Assembly (NCBI RefSeq): GCF_015832195.1
Contig: NC_052017.1
Span: 13,840,790 to 13,904,789, forward strand
Source: Motacilla alba alba
Lineage: Eukaryota; Chordata; Aves; Passeriformes; Motacillidae
DNA length: 64,000 nt
Direction: 5' to 3'
Below, piece after piece: positions 1-12,149 of the stretch. Each line of letters opens with the position of its first letter. Positions within the stretch are counted from its first letter, which is position 1. The translations under genes and the position numbers were made by a program. The notes under the pieces are model-generated. The model saw nothing but the letters and a program-made list of their open reading frames with translations, did no database searches and was not told where the DNA came from.

Positions 1-3000
1 GATGATCTCAATCAGTGTGATCTCCAAGGGAAATGCCACAGCAGGAGTTACCTTGGAGCCAACTCTGGGTCAAAATCCATCAATAGAGCGCCAATACAAG
101 GAGAAATTATCTTGCTCAGGGTCCAAGCAAGACTTTCATCTGCTGGAAAAAGTCATCAAAACAGGAGTCCAATGCTAACAATAGAGCAATTGCTACATTT
201 CTGATTACCAGCCCAATCAGTGTCCAAACCAGATCTCAGGTCAAACAGCTCAATAATTCTTGAGGCTCCAAACAGCCCCTAACTCACCCGCTGCCAGAAA
301 GCCCTGCACTGTGCACTGGAACAGAACACTCCCTGCCTCACATCCCCTTTCTCCTATGCCTCCCCCTCTGCAGAGACTGAAAGAATCCCCGGCCACCTGT
401 CAAGCTGTGCTTTTCCTCCTGCACTCTTGGCATCTTGCTTTTTATTCCCTACCTGTCACACGCAGGCAGCAGAGCTGGCCACCCAACACCTTCTGCTGTG
501 ACTCATCCCTCAGAAAAATACTGCAGAAATTCCTCAATCCTGCCAATCATTTTAAAGAGCCCTTCAATAGTTTTCACAGTGGGTGGTATTTTTTTTAAGA
601 GCCATGATTTTTTTTGTCAGTTGCTAATCTGGAAAGAAGGTCAAAACCTCTGTGACTATATACACTGTTGAAAGTTCTATTGCTGGTGTATGTTTAAGTT
701 ATCATAAAGACCTGTGAGAGGGGAAAGTGTCTCAATTTCTAATTGCAAAAGCCAAAATCTTCAGAAGGAGAGCCGCAGAGAAGATCAAGGAATTTGGCAG
801 TGTATATATTCTGGAAACAAATTATTTTCATTTCTTTCATGCGTGAATAAAAATGAAATATTAAAGAAGAGAAAAAACCTTTTACAGTAACTTTTGAAGC
901 CTTACCTCATCCTATTGTTTCAGTAATCAAATACTTTACCAAGCAAAAAGAGATTTTAATTTGCTATTTTAAAAATTCCCCAGCTGGAAATAGTCTAATC
1001 TCTAAAGGAAAGAGTGCCAGATGCATAGGACAAGAACAGTAAAGCTCTAACCCAGCAGTCTTCCTCTTATCTTCACTGATAAGAGGAAATGAATGAGTCA
1101 GCAGATCAGAGAGGGAGAAACGGAGTGTGTCGCTCCAGCAGTTCTAAAACATGTGAACCCAAGAAAATGTCTGAGTTATCAAGCAAAATTTTAATGTTAA
1201 TAAAGAATTTCATTGGAAGTCAATGGAAGGATTTCAAGTTTGAGAGCATAATAAGCCAGAGTTTCTTTGTACTCGTCATTATATTTTGGACCTTGGTTCA
1301 GTAACACCTAATTCTCACAAAGTATTTTTCATCATTTAATCAGAGACTGCTTTACCAAGGATTTCAGTATTCTTCTGTTGCTAAATTGAAGGAAAAAATA
1401 GTCTAAAAAAGAAGTAAATCTTTATTGATAAGACATTACAAGAGCTACAGAGCAGTCAGTGTCATGTGATCTAAACTAAAAGAAAACACACAAACGAGTT
1501 TCCATATTTGCCTTTGATTGATTAGATTGTGCTGTTCTTGCAATGATAAGCATGTTAACTAAGATTGTAACATTTCTTAAATGGCAGGAAACTGTCAAAG
1601 ACTCTAAGAAGTCTTTGACTAAATTAATTTAGTATTGAAGGAATGTTTAAAAAGAAAAACACTGGGGGAGTGTTATAGCCAAATAGCCAAAACCAGTTTA
1701 AAGTAAAATTCTAAATGCTTCAGAAATTTTTAGATAAATATCCCATGTGCTAAAGGTTAATCCATTTCTTTTAACCAACGGTCTGATTGAAAAGCTGCAA
1801 ATCCCACAAATTCTAAGAAGATTTCAAATACTAGTTGCTGTCACACAATCTGGAATGTTCTCAAAATACAAGTCTGTTTAAAAGTACTTTGGTGTTTTCA
1901 CTTGTGATCATAGATGTATGCGCTATTTTTTAAAAATTCTTCCATTTTGGATTAAAGATATCAACTAAACCACTTCAAACCTGCTGGGAGAGTTGAATTT
2001 TTAACCTCCCTTCTATTTATTTAACTTTGTATGGGTAGAAGCTACTTAACATATTTCTGATGACCTGTATATCATAGGTACCTAAAATGAACTGAAATAG
2101 GGGGTTTTACCATTTTTCCATTTTCCCTCCAGTCAATAACTTCAGAGATTCTTGTCAGTTGACCAACTGCAATAGTCTAAGTGTCTTACAATTTTTAATT
2201 CCATAGTTTATATGGAAGGGAAAAAAATACAGAAAATAAAAAATAGTAATACAAATTGAAAAGGTGAGTTCATGAGGCATGCAGAATTTTTAGCTTGTTT
2301 TGGTAGCCTGTGAGAAGGTGGAATTAGACTCCAATAGTTCATTTTGCTGTGGACTGGTTATAGAAGTATGCCACTCATGATTAGAGCATGTGAACTGAGG
2401 AGTTCTGACATTCTGTGCACATAAGAGGAGACATCTCAGACACTTTTGTTACAAAACCAGGCCTCAGAGATGTAGGGTGAAACTCTCCTGCCCTGCAAAG
2501 CTCTACCAGGCAAAAGCCAACAGCTTTTCCAGGACAGATTTCTTCAAATGCTTGTAGGAGAATCTGTTACCTACAAAAATGAAAGCATTCTTCTCTCAGC
2601 TTTTGTTTCTACATTTTGCCTGCGATCTCGCAGTGATCATGGTATTATGTATGGTGATTGCATTGACACTGTGCTCTCTGAGCATGGGCTCCTGTCTAGT
2701 TTCACTGGAATCACACTGAGCAGATACATTTCCTTTACCTAATGAAAATATATAGCCCCCCACCTCCATGGTGCCCACCAGGAAGCAAGGGTGGCTGTCA
2801 CTGGGAGAGGACACTCTGTCCCCACTCCCCCTGCTCCTTCCTGAGCTGCGCTTGCTTGACTTTCACAGGGAAAGTCAAACCTGGAAAGTGTGGACTCATT
2901 AAGAGATTACTCTCAAATTCTTAGGCTGAAAGTCTAATAAACATGTCTGGAGAACCATTTTAAAATAGCAGCTCCTGGACATGCCATTGCCGGTAGCTAA

Positions 3001-4499
3001 TTCTCATTCAAATGAAGCAACGTGAATGAGACTCTGGGCTGCTTTATTAGGAGTAGAATCACTCAGGCGTGGCACTCAGCTTTGGTCCAAAATGAGCTTT
3101 CTCTCACCGAATGGCTTCCTTTAGCAGGGTAAACAGTGACCACCTGCTATTCTCTGAGCTGCAACCAAAGCACAAGGAGCACTTTTTTATTTTAACTAGC
3201 TTGCAGCCTGAGTTGCATATCCCCATGGATATTAATCAGCAAATTTAGAGCTGTAGTGCTATCAAAAAATGCAACATTTTAAATTTATTTTCATAAAGTA
3301 CAGGGTCAAAGTGAATGTTAATCTTTAACGGGATGAAAATATGTCATTTCCTTGTGGGAATTAAAAAGTAGACATAATCTATAACTGACTTATAAAGTAG
3401 ACAATAAGGCAGTCAGCTTTATCCAGGAATAAAATATTTGGCATTTTAGAGGAGTATTTTCTATGAATTATTCAAAACAGAGATAGAACTATGCCTCGGC
3501 TGTGAAATTATTTCCTGGCATTTGTCAAAGCTCTTTTCCACTAATTAACTAAATATCTTCAATCAGTGATTTCTGTGTTTATTTATTAAATAGGCCACAA
3601 TACATTGCAAACCACATTGCCAAGTTGTCTTTTATTTTAAAGAAATAATATTTAGAAACCGAATCCCCAATTAGAATGCAAGCCTTTCAGGGTGCCATTC
3701 AGGTATTAGTAGAAATTACTTATCTCAATGTTTATATCTTAGTGTTCTGCTACCTCTGGTGAGAGTCCCACTTTGGAATTCAGTATATTGTCTCTTAGAT
3801 GATTTCTCTATTTAAAAGCATGAAAATTATTTACAAAATATGATCCATAAGTACCTTAACTGTTTGATTGGTCATGGCTTTTCCATAGTTTGGTCTTCTA
3901 AAGTGAAATAGGCAGAGAAGTTTAAGAGTATCTCAATTTCCTATAAAGAAAGAGAGCATAGGTCCTGACTTGCACTGGGAAATATCTTTTTAACTTTAAT
4001 TGTGTATGCAAATATAAAACTGGAGTGGTAGCACCAGTTACTTTTCCTCTTTTTAATTATGGTTTAGGTGTAATGATTGTTTCAGGGTTTGCTAGTGAGC
4101 TGAAATGCTTATGAATTGTTACTTATAATACAATACTTCAAAAGTTAAAAATGCTGCACAAAAATACACACTTCTGCACAGAAATCACCATGTCCCTTTT
4201 GACAAATGATAGCCACGTTCTGTGTAAAGACAAAGCTACTGTTCAACAAGGCACAGTGCCACTACACAGCAGAGTGATAAACTGAGGACCCAACGCTCCC
4301 TCTTACATCAAACCTGCTTTCATACCCTTTTTGTTCTGCCTGTTTGCTGCCATCTAAATAATGTTCAGGTTCAGATGCTCACAGGCCAGATGCTCACTGC
4401 TTGGGACTTGTGGTTGGACTTAGGCTGGAGAATGTGATTTTTTTGTCAGAGTAGTAACATTAACCATGTTTTCCAGACTCTGTTTTGAATACATGGATG
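1..4499. other. Noncoding flank, AT-rich; part may be conserved
   Basis: No gene is supported. ORFs are all under 115 codons, start and stop at random and lack motifs. The stretch at about 2,970-3,450 contains dense homeodomain-type and octamer-like words (ctaattctcattcaaatgaa, gttgcatatcc, gatattaatc) and few simple repeats, a look typical of conserved regulatory DNA. Confidence 0.55.
1594..1619. repeat. Perfect 10-bp hairpin
   Basis: GTCAAAGACT, loop CTAAGA, AGTCTTTGAC. It lies in AT-rich noncoding DNA and its function is unknown. Confidence 0.85.
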
Positions 4500-4712
4500 A
4501 GGAAGTAAATGAAGGTGTTGGGAGCTCAGCCTGGAGAGAAGCTGGGGCTGCAGGGCTCCCCAGGGGTGGGCATGGAGAGCAGACAGCAGGGGACAGGACA
4601 GGCTCGGTGGGGATGGGCATGGCCAAGGCTGGGCCAGGGCAGGGCGCAGCTGGGGCAGGGCTAGGGACTGCATCCCATGGGTGGGGCCAGGGGAGATGTG
4701 AAGGCCTGTGAG
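4500..4712 (+). repeat. G-rich patch with G-quadruplex potential
   Basis: An isolated GC-rich block in AT-rich surroundings, G-rich on the + strand. At 4,631-4,666 six G-runs (GGGCCAGGGCAGGGCGCAGC, then TGGGGCAGGGCTAGGG) satisfy the four-run quadruplex pattern with loops of 2-7. CpG is sparse, so it is not a CpG island. The ORFs across it on both strands are Pro- or Gly-rich artefacts. Confidence 0.65.
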
Positions 4713-5287
4713 TGCCCTCAGGGCCCTGAGAGTACAAAAGCTTGCTTATTACAAGGAAAAAGAAAAACCAAAAACTGATTTTAAAGTATGATTGTGTTGT
4801 TATTTGTCTTTAGAACAAATATTTCTAGGCGGAACACCAGCAGAAAGGAGACATGGGGGTGATGGTCCTAACTACTCAAGGGCCAATTGAGACAACAAGG
4901 AACATTTACAAACATCCCGTTTCAGAGATGGGAGACACTCTCAGGGGCTGGCTAGCTTCAGTCAGAATTTGGAAAAACACTTTGGAAAACAGATTAGGAG
5001 CCATAGTGCACATTAGAAAGCATGCATCCCCAAGACAAGGAAAGATTGGGCAGGCAGAATTTTTTTGAAACCAAACTTCTCAATTCAGTGAGTACATTTC
5101 TATAATTTTATGGTATTATTAACTAATGACTGGCATCTCTTCTGCTATGCCCTTTTTCTTTAAATAAGCACCTTTGAATTTTGTGACCTGAAGTGTTCTT
5201 GATAGTTTTAATCCCTTTTTTAAAAAATATGTTATTTGGCCAACTTAAAGAGAAAGACTTCTTTCCACAAATTTTATTTGCTCAATC

Positions 5288-5306
5288 TTTTTTTTTTTTT
5301 TTTTTT
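5288..5306 (+). repeat. T19 homopolymer
   Basis: Nineteen consecutive T, about 115 bp left of the antisense LINE fossil. Slippage-prone. Confidence 0.95.
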
Positions 5307-5419
5307 GCCTTTTTTACTGTCATTTAATATTGGGTTGATGCATTCAGGGAACTCCCCACAATTATTATATCTCATAAAAATATGTTTATAACCCTTGACA
5401 GTGTACCTGGAGCAAAACT

Positions 5420-6080
5420 TACTATTTTTTTGTGCACACTTCCCTGCTTTCGTTGACATTGAATTTAATTTGATAAGTTATTCTCAAGTTTTTCATGGCT
5501 GTGAGATCCTTTTGTAACTCTTCAGAATCAACTTCAAGGCAGACTATGGCAAAAATGTCTGTGTGCTGAAGAGACTTAACAGTGACTGACAACAGATTCA
5601 CCCTCATTTCAGTTCCAGACTGTGTTGAATTTAGATATGTCCCAGTACTGATCTTAAGAAGATTTTGCAAATTTTTTGGGTACATAAACCTTCTCCATTT
5701 CTCCATTGTATAAACATGTCATTTGTTTCTAACCTTCTTTGATCACCCATTAATCCATAAGAAAAATTCTTCTGTTATCCCAGGAGTGCTTAGTTTCTTT
5801 AAAAGAGATAATGTCAAATGCCTTTTGAAAATCCACATACATTGTATCCTTTGGATCAGCCAGATCCACATGTTCATTTATTCTTTTCTCAACTGTAAGA
5901 AAACTATGACTTTCACCAAAAGCCTATTCCTAAATATGTCATATTCCTCCCTGCATTATTATAGTTATTCATTATCAGGTCATTTAATTTCAGTGGTTTT
6001 GTGGAAATCAGATTTACTGATTCATATTTCCCAGAATCATAAGTGGAGCTTTACTTTAAAGCTTGATGACATGTTTTCTT
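5420..6080 (-). mobile_element. CR1/L3-like LINE reverse transcriptase fossil, antisense
   Basis: On the minus strand the order of remnants matches the RT domain of CR1/L3 elements. Near 6,044-6,006, DSGKYESVNLIS corresponds to the conserved 'DPGNYRPVSLTS'. Near 5,920-5,900, a remnant of the 'QHGF' region appears. Near 5,840-5,811, VDFQKAFDII corresponds to 'LDFSKAFDTV'. Near 5,520-5,450, LQKDLTAMKN and then YQIKFNVNES correspond to the 'LQ.DL..L..W...WQM.FN..KC' segment. Stops and frame changes interrupt it. The 123-residue ORF on the + strand (5,723-6,094) is only its antisense shadow. Homology may continue to the right of 6,080, but I could not follow it. It is an old, inactive fragment. 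Confidence 0.7.
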
Positions 6081-9000
6081 TTCTCTGGCAATAAGACAGA
6101 TATAAACAATAATCTCAAGTGTTAATTAGCAGCTCAACAATTTTATATTTACCTTTTTTAAGTCTAGAGACAGTGCTACTTAGCTTTAGTGTTTTGTTAT
6201 TCTTAAGTGTGCTAACTTATTTTAAAACTCTTTCATTGACAGATCAGTCTGAAACGTTTCCTCAGGCTCATTCCCTGTATAGAATGATTGTGATATAGGA
6301 ATGATCCAGTCAGCCTGTCTGCAATCACTACATGTTAGAAAAATACTCTTTCTAACAATATCAACTAGGCTGGCTTTCTTTTTCTGATAGGTTTGAATAA
6401 GAAGCAACTTCTCTTCACTAAAGATTAGTTTCTCCAAAATTTTGGCAATTTTTTTGTGATTTTGGTTTTAACTTGTAAATGATTATGGTCCTTTTTAGCC
6501 TTCTTTCCTGGACATCTTTATCACATTTTGATTTTTATACTTATTCCAGAATTTGCCCATATACTTGCAATCTCTTGTTTTTCCTTCTCTCTAGTTTTCT
6601 CCTTTCTTTTTCAATTAATTTTTAAAAGATTTCCTGTAGTTTCCATTTTTAAAAAAATTCACTTTAGCTGAAAATTTAGGAGATGGGGGAGAACTCTTTC
6701 TCTTTTACGTACGAAATATGAATATAGAAAATTTCTTCAAGAGAAGATATTCTTTTATCTGAGCAGAGACCACACCATCAACAGGTTTATTCTCTATATC
6801 TTCAGGTACAAATGGAGTACCTTTAAATAATGTTTTAATACATTTATGAAAATGAATTAACAGTAGGTGGCCTTAAAATCTCACTAACAAAACTCAAATC
6901 TCTGAGATGAAATTTAAGAGTCAAGCCATTTCTAATGTCACCTGATTGATAGCTGTAAGAGGGGGACCTTACTTTTTCCTAGTTTTCCCATTCACCCAAG
7001 ACTACTAAAATAATCAGGTTCATATGGCTTTCTGTATAATTTACAGTCTGCTCACACGTGATAGAACTGAAGAATTATTATAACTAACAGATAAAATGGT
7101 TTCTTAGATTAATCGATTCCCTATATCTCTGACAATATTTAGCAGCCAGTGTGTAATATACTGCTCTTTATTTACCATCTACGAAGGAGAATTTTTTTCA
7201 ATTTCATATTATTAAGGTTAATATTCATATAATTTTTAGGGATGAAAACTTCAAAAGGTTGAGCAATCTTGTTTTTCAGGAAGCATAAGATTACCTGAGT
7301 GTGTCCCAGTATTTTTCTGGTTCTTCTATTAACTATTCTGTTCTGTCACACATATCTCTTAAGATTGTCTTTGAGCACTAGTCTTTGTCTTATTTTTCTA
7401 TATATTTTTGACATTGTCATTGACCTTGCAACCAGCTGTGTCTATTGGTGGAATTGTAAATTCAATAAGCATTTTGGCTGACTCATGTAGGGTCTTTCAG
7501 ACCTTTCCTGCTCTCTTTAAAGGCTTCTCTTCTACCTTAACCTCATATGTCTTCAGACAACCCCACAGAGCTTCTCATTTTTGTCCCACTGTACTGTCTG
7601 TGTGACAGTAAGAGACGCAGCAAAGTCTGAATAATAATATTAAACCTCTATAATTTTTCCCTAGATCACAGTGCATATAACATTGGACATCAGCAGACAG
7701 CCAAGAGCTGATTCCCTTCATGGCTAAGGCTCTTCAACAGAAGGGTCAAGTGTCAAGGGAAAAGTCTGAGTTGGGAGGGTAAGTCAGTTGTGGAAGGTGG
7801 AGTCAGAAAATTACTCTTACCAGGGCAGCTGTAAGAGCACGAGGTTAAAATTTCTACTTTAACTTACGCTTGTGGTTTTTCCAAACTAATCTGTCACTCC
7901 CTAATTAATGCTAAGAAATAATTATGAGCAACATTATGGAGTGCCACCACTTAGGATAATGCTAGTTTCCCATACCACCCATCTATAAAAATTCCCTCTG
8001 AGCCAGAGGTCCTTAGCCTCTTGTGCAGCAAAATACAACATTTACCACTCTGACAGCCTAAGGGTTGTGTTGAATTTCCATATACATCTAAATATATTCA
8101 CATACATAATTTGTCTTACAAATCCACTGTAAAACCCAATACTTGTTATTAAGACTTAACTGAAAATAGTAGGTAAAGGCTGTAGTTAATGACAGAAGAA
8201 AAAAAAGACAAAGTTATGTGTTATAAAACTTATGCAATGTTCTTTCACAGATTATTTTATTTACAAATTAATTCTGTCCATTCTGAGAATGATTTCATAG
8301 AGAACATACATAAATCCATTCCAGACCAAATAATTTATGGCTTAAAATGGACTAAAATGTACCTGGCATGTTACTAGAAGCTGATGGATTTTCAACACTA
8401 TTCACCAATTCTAAACAAAGTTCTTCTTTAAGTGAACATTCTTTCCAGGAAAATACAACACACAAATAAACAAACAAAACCAAACAAAGACATGAAAATA
8501 GATACAGCTTGTCCTTTTAATTTTGTTTTTTTTTCCCTTTCCTTTTTTTCTTCTCTCTTATTTTCTTCCCTCTGTTTCATTCTCAGTCCTTGATGTGAAA
8601 GAGCTTTTACACTGTTGTTGCAATTTCAGCATGAGGATGTTGACATTCCTGGGTAACCACAAGAATAGTGAGAAGAGAAAAGAGCATCTCAGAAAAGCCA
8701 AGCTCATTACAACAGCCTGTAGAGAGCTGGCAGGAACAGGCCCTAAGAGCTGCACGTGACTGGCTCTTCTGATCACAGCTTTTTTCCTCCTCAAGGAGAG
8801 GCCACGTTCGAGGAAGATGCTCACAAACCAGATTTGAACCAGAGCACAGGCTGCAAACAGCAGTCCAAAGGCATGTGCACTGATGGCTTATGAGCTTTGT
8901 GATGGAAATGTAATACAGTGCCCCCATAGCTCACCACTTTATACTTCTGAGATCCCTTAATAAAGCTGGACCTAGTGACCTCCTGAGGGAATCGTGGAAT

Positions 9001-9734
9001 TGCTTTGAAGAAGGTTGATTATTCCTGATGGTCAGTGACTGGTGCTTGCTACAGAATAGATTTTCCTGTCAGATAAGCTTCTTTCCAAAAGATCTCAGGT
9101 GGATCACTCAGACTGTTCCCAAAAAATAGGGGTGTGACCGCTTTCCCAGTAGACCAGTTTCTCTTAGCCCTTTCCTCAGATTTTCTCTTGGAAAAAGACA
9201 GTCAATAAATGCAGTGCCTTCAAGTTTCATGTTCTTAATACCCCTTTGCTTTGCTTTACATCCAGTTTTAAGATTTAGATTAAGATGTATGTTTATTTTC
9301 ATGTAGGTAAATATATCCATAGAGTGTCAGCATAATATATTTGTACAGTCCTGCAAAGATGCTCATAAAAACTGTACTGTTTTCTCTGTCTCAGCCTATG
9401 AATTTAGCCATGGTATTTATTGTCTTTAGCTGATAAATGGCCTCTTCTGTATATATTGCTTTCATATACAACAAGATTCCAAGTCTTACCCATAACATTG
9501 ACATTATCACAAAGAGGAGAGATATTTCACTTTTAGCAAGCAAAAAAGTTAGTGATTTTTCTTGGTGTGACTAATTAAATTTTTGCTACATTTATGCTAT
9601 TCTAAGGTATCATGATTTGGAGGTAATTGCTGGAGCTAGTCAGTTTTATTTAATATTCTTCAAACACAGTCAAGGGCGTCCAGAGTTTGAGATTGGCATT
9701 TATTTTGTTTTGTGTAGGTAAAAATCTAGGCAAG
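6081..9734. other. Noncoding flank, AT-rich
   Basis: No gene or clear repeat is recognised. T-rich stretches at 6,130-6,660 may be an unrecognisable continuation of the antisense LINE. A pyrimidine-rich tract lies at 8,520-8,580. ORFs near 8,520-8,930 on both strands overlap each other and show no homology I know. Confidence 0.5.
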
Positions 9735-9800
9735 GTGAATTGTTTCCTCATATCGGTGTAAATCTGGAGTAATTCCACTGAAAGTAAAGTGAATCAGATT
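9735..9800. repeat. Possible ancient amniote dispersed repeat fragment
   Basis: Cggtgtaaatctggagtaat followed by tccactgaaagtaaagtg resembles a self-complementary motif common in bird, turtle and crocodile DNA (gtgtaaatcaggagtaactccattgacttcagtggagttact). I cannot name the family with certainty. Confidence 0.4.
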
Positions 9801-10066
9801 TGTGCAAGCACAGTAAAGATAACTTCAGACCTCATAATTTCTTCATTGCTATACCCAATGCCATGCTATGAACTTGAAAAAGATGGGTCTCTGTTTTTCT
9901 TAGTAATAACTGACAGCTCTTCAAGAAACATCACCCCCATAAACATTTTCATGCTTCAGGTAAAAAGATGTTTATATTAGTACTGGAACCTGAAATTGCC
10001 AAAGTATGCTGAGTTTTTGTTCTATTTTAAAACATTTCACCATTGTACCATTGTACTAGCCACAAA

Positions 10067-10204
10067 GGGTTTGGTTTTTTTTTTTTTTTGGTTTGGTTTT
10101 TTTTTGGGTGTTTTTGGGTTTTTGGGTTTGGTTTTGTTTTGTTTTGTTCTGGTTTTTGTTAGGTTTGGTTTGGTGTGGTTTGGTTTTGGTTTTGGTTTTT
10201 TTTT
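10067..10204 (+). repeat. T/G-only tract (GGTTT/GGTTTT repeats)
   Basis: About 138 bp composed almost wholly of T and G on the + strand (A/C on the other), in units such as TTTTGG, GGTTT and GGGTTT. It yields spurious hydrophobic (+) and Lys/Pro-rich (-) ORFs. It is probably an expanded simple repeat. Confidence 0.9.
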
Positions 10205-10328
10205 CTTACAATTCCTCAAAAAATTTGTTCATGTTTTTAAGCTTTTTTTAATCTATACTTCGGCAGATACAGGAACTTTTTTCCAGCTAGAAATTTTACT
10301 CAAGTAGAATGTGAGGACTGTGCACATG

Positions 10329-10432
10329 ATTATATTAGAAACAAGATTTCCCATGATCATATTAGATCATATTAAATCATATTAGATCATATAATCATAT
10401 AACACATTATCATATTAGAAACAAGATTTGCC
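10329..10432 (+). repeat. ATCATATTAG tandem repeat with a flanking 80-bp duplication
   Basis: Near-copies of ATCATATTAG/A occur between 10,356 and 10,420. The array is bracketed by a direct repeat, atattagaaacaagattt, at 10,332-10,349 and 10,412-10,429, exactly 80 bp apart. A segment duplication and internal slippage explain it. Confidence 0.85.
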
Positions 10433-12116
10433 CAACAATCAAATCAGAGCAGCAACAGAGCAACAGCATGTATGAGGATCAAGAGGAGAGCAAATGCTCA
10501 GAAAGAATGCAGACAGCACTGCATCTCTCACAAACATACTGAATGGTTGTGGGAGCACATGAGTGTGAACCACATAGATCAGATGCTGCCAGGACCTGCT
10601 GGGCTTGTGAACTTCATCCTGTCTGAGAAAACATAGAAAAGAATATGCCAGTGAGTTCTTACCTGCATTCCCCTCATTAATAAAACAAAGCAATGGCCTC
10701 TCATTGGGAACTGATCCTGTTATCCTCTCTCGTGCAAAGCACAGGCAGTTCCCACCAGAATCTTTTGCATCAAAATTGTCAGAGAGTGGAGCATGTGATG
10801 TGGGAGAGCTTGTTCAGTGTCTTTCTCAGATGGAGATTATCCAGAATCCTATTTTGCACCTCTCAAATGGGTGTCCTCACTGTAGAAATAGAAATGACGA
10901 ACCTCTGAGCTCCTTAATGCATCTCCCAGCTATGCTGGGCTGCATTACAGCAAGCCCACATCTGTCTCCATGAACAGCAACTACTGCCATGAGACTGTGC
11001 AGCACGGTTTGACAAGATGCCCAGATTTTAAGATTTAGATTTACAAATGCCTTCTCAGGTTTTCTATGCTTCTAAGAGACCTAGGGGACTGATTTCCACA
11101 GGTCCTTGGATATCACTAAGCTCCCCAGTTCCCTGCTTCAGCTGATGTGACTGCTTATGTGCATGTGTCAGTCTTGTATGTCTGCACAACTTACCCTCTT
11201 CTGGAGAGTGAGATGGGGTCTGGTATTGAATATGCATCAGGGACACATGGATGTGAGCCCATGGCAACCTTCACAGGAGTCCTGTGGAGCAGACAGAGAG
11301 GCTGTCAGGCTGACACAGCCGAGTGCCTTGCATATTATTATCTGTTTTTTCCAGTCTCCAGCTGACTCTTACTGACTTTGCAACTGGGGTCTAAATTTGT
11401 GACCACCTTACACTTCAAATCTTATTTATGCAGTCAGTTTAGTAAAATGGTATTAAAATAGCACCACTGCACCTCACATTTTCACCATTCCTTCATGTCT
11501 GTAGTAGTTTAACCAGGGTCAGTAGTATTTTTAAATGACTTGCAGCAAATGCGTTAAGTACTTAAACAATAGGCTCCATCAGTTCCAGAAAAGCTGTTTT
11601 ATTCTACTAAGTCAATTATCAGTAGTTTCAAAAGTCCCTAAATAAGTAGTTGTCTGACAGATCATAATAGCTCCTTCTGTTACTCTATGCCAACTCATAT
11701 ACTGCTGCAGAATAATTTGCCTTACTCTTTTGTTTAGGATTTGAAAAACAATCATGTTGAAAGGAAGCAGAAGAAATATTATAATAATGGAATAACAAAA
11801 CAAAAGCAATTTGAGGAAAAATAAACTTCCTGCTCTAAATATTGCTGTGCTCTTTTAGCAATACATTTTGCCATATAAGCAATGGGTTTACCAAATCTCT
11901 CAGTTCTCTGGCAATAGCTTTAACATGCCAGGGTTGCACTGGCTGAAATCATCTGCCCCTTATTGCCTTCAGATTGGTACTCATCACCAGCCCCTTTCAC
12001 AACTGATGCTGAGCCGTGGGGAAACCCCCTGGTTGTCTGTGCTGTAAGGGGAAAACCTCACTCACTTTTAAAATATCTTTTATGCCAAAAGCATCCAGGC
12101 TGGAGGTAACACTGCC
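10433..12116. other. Noncoding flank
   Basis: Nothing recognisable. Slightly higher GC at 10,690-11,350 produces several overlapping short ORFs in different frames, which is why none is called. Confidence 0.5.
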
Positions 12117-12149
12117 AAAAAAAAAGGGGGGGGGGGGGGGAGGGGGGGG
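12117..12149 (+). repeat. A9-G15-A-G8 homopolymer junction
   Basis: Nine A followed directly by fifteen G, one A and eight G. Long G runs are rare and can form quadruplexes; exact length may be unreliable in the assembly. Confidence 0.95.

Noticed and set aside
4420..4737. 105-codon Pro-rich ORF on the minus strand
   Set aside because: Product of the G-rich patch; low complexity and overlapped by other open frames.
5723..6094. 123-codon ORF on the + strand
   Set aside because: Antisense reading of the CR1/L3-like RT fossil, which makes sense only on the minus strand.
8960..9000. Possible CR1 3' end (ggacctagtgacctcctgag)
   Set aside because: Resembles the CR1 3' region but lacks the terminal octamer repeats and the rest of the diagnostic sequence.
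9996..10307. 103-codon Phe/Gly-rich ORF
   Set aside because: Translation of the T/G-only tract.
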